From Myrica gale (lineage: Eukaryota > Streptophyta > Magnoliopsida > Fagales > Myricaceae): a DNA stretch of 64,000 nucleotides. The position numbers were made by a program, and so were the translations under genes. The stretch covers positions 22,382,921-22,446,920 of the forward strand of contig OZ005601.1 of the NCBI GenBank assembly GCA_963930655.1, in the 5' to 3' direction. The notes beneath the pieces are model-generated. The model did no database searches. It had not been told where the DNA came from and saw only the letters and a list, made by a program, of their open reading frames with translations. Below, in pieces: positions 57,402 through 64,000 of this stretch; positions within the stretch are counted from its first letter, which is position 1, and every line of letters begins with the position of its first letter.

Positions 57402-60400
57402 TCAGCTCTAATGACATGAATATCATTCAAAGTAGAAAAAAATACATCACTTAGTGAAACGTGGCCAGGCCTGAATTGCTTTGATAACCAGCTCAGAGTC
57501 ACCCTCTAAGAAAATGTCACCAAAACCCATGTCTATAGCAAGCTCCATTCCCATTTTAGTGGCACGTGCTTCACAAATCTTTGGTTCCACAGCAGCAATT
57601 TTTAACTCCTACACCAAGGACAACACCCTGAAAATCACACACAATAGCAACAAGGACAACAAAGTAGTCACGGATGGCAACGTCCACATTTAGCTTGATG
57701 GTGGATTGCCACACATGTAATTGAGGCGGTTTGAGCTTCTTACACCAAGCAGCTCTATGTTCCCAGCTCAGAAGCCAGAATCGACGGGATAGCACTGCCA
57801 TATCACTCAGCTAACCACCATGTGCCACACGATTCTTGTCAGCCCACATCATAACTACGATATTTGCTGCAAAAATTTGGAACAAGTGTTAATCTTCCAA
57901 TGGTATACCGATCGATTGATGAGGGTGTAAAAGGTGCCGAACCCAATCCTCAACTGATCCATCCCGAAAGCCACAATGTTCAGTTGCCATGGAGACTCTC
58001 TCCACATAGCTCTACAGGAATGGGAAACAAACAACAGGTTGTGCAGTGACTCAGTATGTACTTCGCACAGCTCACTCAACATCTCATTCGCCATCTGCGC
58101 CTGACAACCAATGCAAAGAGCCACCTTCTGCTTTGTTGACAACAGATCGCGCCAGTGAGAAGGCTGAAGAGGAGTAACTGACAGGCTCCGACGCTTCACA
58201 AGAGCACGATGGGCAGACTTGACACTAAATTCCCTCGAACCTTCCAGAGGCCAAAACAAAGAATCCCTAGCCCCTCCTTTGGAGAAGCTCAGATTAAGTA
58301 TAGCATCGACTGATGCTTAAGAGAACACTTGGCGGACCAAAGAGGAATTCCAACAACGACCCTCATTCAATATTAGAGAGCGAACATACACCAACTTTGT
58401 AGTATCAACACCTTCCCGAGCTATAGGCATGACCCCTCCAAAGTACAAGGGGTCACGCCAAATATCAATATCTAGGCTAGTCCCCACACGATATCACATC
58501 CCTTCTCTCAACACATGACAGGATTCCCCTATGCTTTTCCAAACCCACGAGACCTATCCTGCAGCGTTCACATGCCAAAATCCCTGGCTTCAACATATTT
58601 TCCATGCAAGACTTGAACCCAAAGCTTATCTCTAGCAGTAATCATTTGGAAGCCAACTTGGTGACAGACAATTTATTTAGCTTAGAAAATAGCCGTATTC
58701 CCAATCCCCCTTCACATTTGGGAAGGAAAATAGACTTCTAAGGTTTTCTGAGTAAGATGATGCTGATTCTCCCATTTATATCCTGACTAAAAAAATTTCA
58801 GGGCCCGTTCAAGATCACTACACAAAGATCGCGACATCATATAAAAAATCATGAAGTAAGTTGAAATGGCACTAGCAACAGATTTAATCAACATCATACG
58901 CCCAGCCTGAGAGAGAATCTTAGCCTTCAAACCAGAGATTTCTGTAGAAATTTTCTTTAATCCCATCCACTACCCGTTCTCTAGCACGAGGAATAATCAA
59001 TGGGAGACCTTGGTGTTTTGCCTTACAACATAATTTCTATAGATGCATAAGGTCCATAATAGGCAAAATAATCTGACCTCGAAAATTCTTACTAAAGTGC
59101 ATTGAAGATTTTTCTGTATGCATCTTTTGGACCCACCAAGAGATATACTTATCCAAACAATCATTCAATGTAGCTGCCTCATGGATAGAAGCCTTGGCAA
59201 AGAGGAGGAACAATTTTTCATTCAACTCTATCAACACTTTCTCCATGTTTGTCTTGATCGTCATCCAACCCTCTCTACCCTTTTTATGGTTCATACTGTA
59301 AAAAATCTCGGCTACCACAATATAATTGTCTTGGAGAGGTCTTCGCGGAACAAAGCAAGCTGGAACAGAGAAATGAGCTCCAAGAGAACTAATTTCAGTC
59401 ATTCTGTAATAATCTTGGAGATGAGCTAATAAATGACATTGCAAAGACTAATGAGTCTAAACTGACTGACCTTATAAGGACTATCCACTTTCGGTATTAA
59501 TGTGATATTAGTAGCATTAAGATGAGGAAGTAACTCACTAGCAAAAAAAAGTTATTGCACAGCAGTATTGACATCCACACCCACGCCCCATACATGCTTA
59601 AAAAATAAAACATTCATACCATCAGGGCCCATTGCTTTCTCCGAACTCATCTTCCAGAGAGTACCAAAAATCTCATCGGCACCAGGAATTTTGATCAACA
59701 ACACATTCTCCTCCTCAGCGATCAAAGGCTCAACTAACATCTCAAAGTCATCCGGGAAAGTAGGATTGCTAGTGGTGAAAAGGTACTGGTATAAATCCAC
59801 CATTTCCATTCCAATCACTTCCCGTCCAGATATCCACCTACTCTGGTCAGATTTTTGCTTTAAAATTAGATTATGGAATTGTCAAATGACAGTCGAGCCA
59901 TGATAGAACTTTGTATTCAAGTCACTCGAAACCAACCAAGTCTCCCTAAACTTTTGTCCCCAGAGAATTCCTCACGCCGTAACTGCTCTTCATACTCCAA
60001 ACTGAGTTGCTGCACCATCTAAAAATTTTCAGATGTGGGAGAGGCCAGTTGATAATGGGCGAGTTGATCATTGGTGCTTTGAAGACCGAACTGAATCTGA
60101 CCAAAGCATATTTATTCCACTTCCGCAGGGCATATCGTGTTGCTCTCGTTTTCATAAATAGGGCATGTCCATAAGAATTTCAACCAACCGAAGACCAGAC
60201 GACTTCCAGTATACTCATGCGAGAATCTTCCCGTGTCCAAAAGGCCTCAAATTTAAAAGATTTCGTTGCATTATCAAGCTGATCGAAAACAAAAAAAACC
60301 AGTGGTCTATGAATAGAGTTCGTCACTGAATAATGGATAATAGCAGCATTTGGGAAAGGCACCCTCCAAGGAAAATTGGATATACCTCTATCTAGGTGCT

Positions 60401-63400
60401 CCCGGATATTGGCAAAAGTTGGGCCTTTATTGCACCGAGTAAATTTAAAGTCAACAAAGCCCATCGACTCTACAAAATGAGCTAAACCACAAGAGGAGGA
60501 GGAAGAATTGACATGACCGCCTTGTTTCTCAGAAGACACAATAATATCATTAAAATCTCCCATACATAACCACGATTTCTGATCAGCCAGATACAAATGA
60601 TGCATATCCTCCCAGAACCCCAATTTATCCTTCGACACAGTCGGCCCATAAACCAAAGTACAAACAAAGACAGGGTCATCCCAACATTTTCCACTTCCAG
60701 GTGGAGAATATTCTGAGATAGCCAAAGTAACTGAAAACATAAATCTGGATGCTAACAAAAAACAAGACCACCTCTACTACCCAACAGAGAAATAATCAAA
60801 AAATAAGAGAAACCAATTTTATTCATAACGCGAGAAGAACTTCACAATAAACCATAGTCTCCATACGAAAAATGCCCGCTGAGTCCATTGTTTTCACAAT
60901 ATCTCTAAGGGCTCTCGCTGTCGGGGTCGTCCAGACCCCCGACAGTTCCAAGATAAGTGCTTCATTGAGAGCTGGGGGCATGGTAAGGCCAGGCTCCTCG
61001 GCCATATAAGTAGATAGAGAACTCTCAGAACTCACCACCTTCCTCGCATCCAAAGCCTTCTTCCCAGTCTGGCCATGCATGCTCCTTGAAACGACGCTGT
61101 CTCCCTAGCTTGTACCGCTCTATCCGCCAGTCCGACATGAAAAAGTTAGCCAACGAGTGCTCATGGCCTTTGTTCATGTCCAACACATGAGTATCCTTGC
61201 CTCTCTTGGGTTTTGGGTTGAACGACACCTCATCCGTTATACTTTGTCGCTTCGGGCGATGTCCTAGACTAACACAGCCTTCGAGATCAGTCCTGCCTGT
61301 AGAGACCCTTTTAGCTAGTTGATCGGGGTTTCTATCATCTTGAATCTCAAATATATGCCTGTAAGGAGTTGAACTGTGGGGCAAATTAGAACACTAATTA
61401 GTCTCCTAAATTCAATTATCAAATATTCGAGCGGTCCCATCGTGTCTTTAAAATAAGTTTGTTTTTCTTTTGACGGGTCCGTAGAACATGGTATTTCTTG
61501 ACTGGTGAGTATAGAATAAAAGTTGTAATGGTGGAGACCCCCAACTTTGAATAATGGGGTGCAATCGAGCGGAGACATGGAAATTAGGCCATAAAGTTTC
61601 TTTTCCTTAAAGCCATTATTCATGCCGCTTTAGATAATACTCTGTACTCATTTCAACTTCCAGAGGCAGGAGATTTCTTTTTCTTGTTAGCACCTCCTTT
61701 ATTAGTGAGAGAATCTATAGCCATGGTACCCAACAAGTTGTCCTTGGGAGTGACACTATCAAGTTCAATGCCCTGTGAGTTGTTGATAGGTGTACCAGGT
61801 TCCACAGACGCCTCCATAGATTGGATGCAGGGCGTGGTGCATGGGGACACAAGTTGCACCTCATTATTCTTAAGACAAGGGATAGATATTTCAGATAAAT
61901 GGATCCTAAAGTAGGACCGCATTCAGCCCTCGGTTCCTTTCCTTTCCTTCTCTTAACCTCATTCCACTCTTGGGTTGAATCTATAGGTATACTTGACACA
62001 TTCGGAACCCCCACATTGCCCACTGGTAAATTGACCAACTTCCGACCACATTTACTAGTATTATGTCCAAAGCAATTACACCTAGTGCAAACTTCAGGTT
62101 TCCAATCATACTATACATGCACAGTGAATTCATGCCCTTCAAATCCCATGATGTCGACTGATCTAACCAATTCCTTAGCTGTCTGTACTTCAATGCACAC
62201 TTTATCAAAACTTATTTGTTTTTTCTCTTACGTCAACCGATCAGAGTAAAGAGGCTTACCCACCTTGCTAGAGACATAACTCAACCCATTAGCAGACCAA
62301 CATTCATGGGGAATACCATACAATTTAACCCACACAGGAGCCGAACTAAGCTCCTCCTTCAAAAGACTAAGGTTAGGCTGCCATTTCTTGAGAAGGATTG
62401 GGCGATTGGCCGTGTGCCACGGTCCTCCTTCCAAGACCCTCTCCACCTAATCCATAGACAGGAACTTTAACATATAAAACCCATGTTCTGAGGATAGAAC
62501 CTCAACAAAGCCAACAGAAATCAACAATTTTCGAGCAATAGTATTCACATCAGTATAACTCAATTTAGGTCCAATAAAATTGCCGACTAGAGTATTGTCC
62601 CACTCATTACAACCCTCAATCAGAACTTCCTCAGGGATTCTAACAAAAGTTTTACCTTCTCAATAACGGGTTCAAAGAATTGTAATTTCATGGGTTTACC
62701 TCTATGTTGTCGAACGAGAGGTTTGCCACCATTCAGCACCGCAACATAAGAGCTTTGGGGCATCTTAGTAGCATCAGGATCAGGCGCCCCTCGCTGCATT
62801 GGGGGCTTCTGGCTTCGGCTCCTCTGTTCGCTTTGTCCACTTTGCCAGCCTCGACTAACACCTCTGCTTGTGGCTTCTTGTCTCCTCCCATGGCTTCTAG
62901 ATCTCGGATGCCCACCTGGGTTGCGACCCCCACGCTTACATCCCCGGAGCCAACTATTAACCCTGTTATGCATATTCCCTGACTCCAACATACTTTTCAA
63001 TCGAACTATCTCATTACGCAACTCCTGGGTAGTGGTATTTAGGAGCGAGATGCTTCTATCCCTTGTCCTATTAGCCCCCAAAAGAATCTCAGAGCGCTCA
63101 TTCTCTGAATCCGATTCGAAGCCTCCCGAGTCCACACGCACCCACTCTGCACTCATTGCCGGCGGCAACACAATCTCTGTCTCCAAGACTATTGACCCAA
63201 CAATCGGCACCATCCTTGGACAACTCCCTAGGGGAAACACCCACGGAATCTCCTCCAATGTCTACGACAAGCTGGTTTGGGCTACTAACCACTCTCATCG
63301 CATGGGCCATCAAAAGGGAAAAGAGAGAAAGGAAATAAGGAGAGAAGGGAGAGAGGGAAAGCCTCTCTACCCAAGCGAAAAAAGCTTACCGTACCGATAT

Positions 63401-63430
63401 CGCAAAGGGGGTGGGGGGAAGGCCGTAGTT
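57402..63430 (-). mobile_element. Near full-length, degenerate L1-type LINE
   Basis: On the minus strand ORF1 runs from about 63258 to 61650: a DUF4283 domain (VERVLEGGPWHTANRPILLK, APVWVKLYGIPHECW) and a zinc knuckle CTRCNCFGHNTSKC near 62085. ORF2 starts with an endonuclease (SWLCMGDFNDIIVSSEKQGG, 60758-60180), then reverse transcriptase (AMGPDGMNVLFFKHVWG near 59600; FVPRRPLQDNYIVVAEIF near 59330), connector (58.2-57.9 kb) and RNase H (57801-57571, VWQSTIKLNVDVAIRDY). The endonuclease motif usually SDHRP reads SIHRP, and the RT block between MTIKTNMEKV and LNDCLDKYISWWVQ has lost the FADD box through a deletion. Many frameshifts; inactive. It has inserted in BCAT fragment 3. Confidence 0.87.
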
Positions 63431-64000
63431 AACTCGACTCCCAGCTTTGCTAACAGGTTAAATTACCAAATAGTACTGGATTTCTCGTTGCAATTTTTAA
63501 AGAAGGCTTAATAAACGCGTTCCGACGTCGCTTCGCAGCCAGGGAGAAAGCCGTGGTTGTCAATGGAAGCTCACACTGCATAGGTTAATAGGCAAAGCCC
63601 TTTTGTTGCATAGGTTCAAATTGACTTCTTTCTTATGAGAAACTGAACCATAATCATTATTTACATCGCTTGATACTTTGCTCACGTTATCTGAAGGTGG
63701 GGTGGACGATAAGGATGAGATATCGCGATAATCTGAAGGTATCACAGCACTGCTTTTATCACTGAACCCAAAACTTCCAAAACCTTCCATGATTATAAAG
63801 AAGACACCCACATGCCAAATGCTGCTGTAATTTCCCAGGAAGAAGAGTAACAACTTCGGATAAGTCAAAAAGAATGTACCTGAGTGGCAAGAACAATACA
63901 CCAAGAATGTGAAGAAAGTATAAACTAAGAGTTGTGTCTGGTAGATGAAATGTCTCCTCTACTGATGACAGAACTACGTGAGGCTCAAAACATAACTCTG
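63431..64000. other. Window end: no confident gene, one unrecognised minus-strand frame
   Basis: On the minus strand from an ATG at 63790 a frame reads MEGFGSFGFSDKSSAVIPSD and VSKVSSDVNNDYGSVSHKKE, Ser-rich and coding-like, ending near 63560. It may be the edge exon of a host gene that continues outside the window, but I recognise no family. Confidence 0.22.

Noticed and set aside
62870-63511. 213-codon plus-strand frame
   Set aside because: It is antisense to LINE ORF1, which has readable DUF4283 and zinc-knuckle segments on the other strand.

Overview
This is a nuclear segment from a flowering plant, almost certainly a eudicot. The evidence is two intron-containing host genes with typical plant exon layouts (a branched-chain aminotransferase and a class III peroxidase), plant-specific gene fragments (pectinesterase, F-box, MATE, bZIP), and a dense load of plant transposons. 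I cannot name the species. Only the two host genes look whole; nearly everything else is gene fragments and mobile DNA.

Layout. 0-7 kb: remnant of a pararetrovirus-like element, a dispersed repeat, two tandem F-box pseudogenes, and the 3' end of a SIRE-type Copia element. 7-16 kb: MITEs of the Mutator and hAT types, fragments of pectinesterase and bZIP genes, a 5'-truncated LINE. 16-18.6 kb: a degenerate hAT element with a ZMYM1-like transposase tail, into which a 311-bp TRIM inserted. 20-27 kb: a CCGG-rich hAT element, the intact 10-exon BCAT gene (21362-24846), two nested Mutator-type MITEs and a fragment of a second BCAT gene. 28-30 kb: an intact 4-exon secretory peroxidase on the minus strand. 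33-38.6 kb: another CCGG-rich hAT element, a 92-bp GC-rich MITE, a MATE transporter fragment and a duplicated, truncated piece of BCAT. 38.6-56 kb: a retroelement block made of a LINE tail, a tandem SIRE gag/LTR array, a Gypsy element whose gag is joined in frame to a Copia gag, a caulimovirus-like fragment with movement protein, and a Gypsy element with both LTRs. 56-63.4 kb: a third BCAT exon-1 fragment interrupted by a nearly full-length L1-type LINE. The last 0.6 kb holds nothing I can identify with confidence.

The genes do not form a pathway. The main story is one of local duplication and insertion. Pieces of BCAT paralogues lie at 26.3-27.1, 37.8-38.6 and 57.1-57.4 kb, each cut by or carrying a transposon. 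Eight insertions show recognisable target-site duplications, which give a partial order of events. I found no convincing CRISPR array, operon or undescribed enzyme system; the most unusual objects are the Copia/Gypsy gag fusion and the SIRE gag/LTR array.
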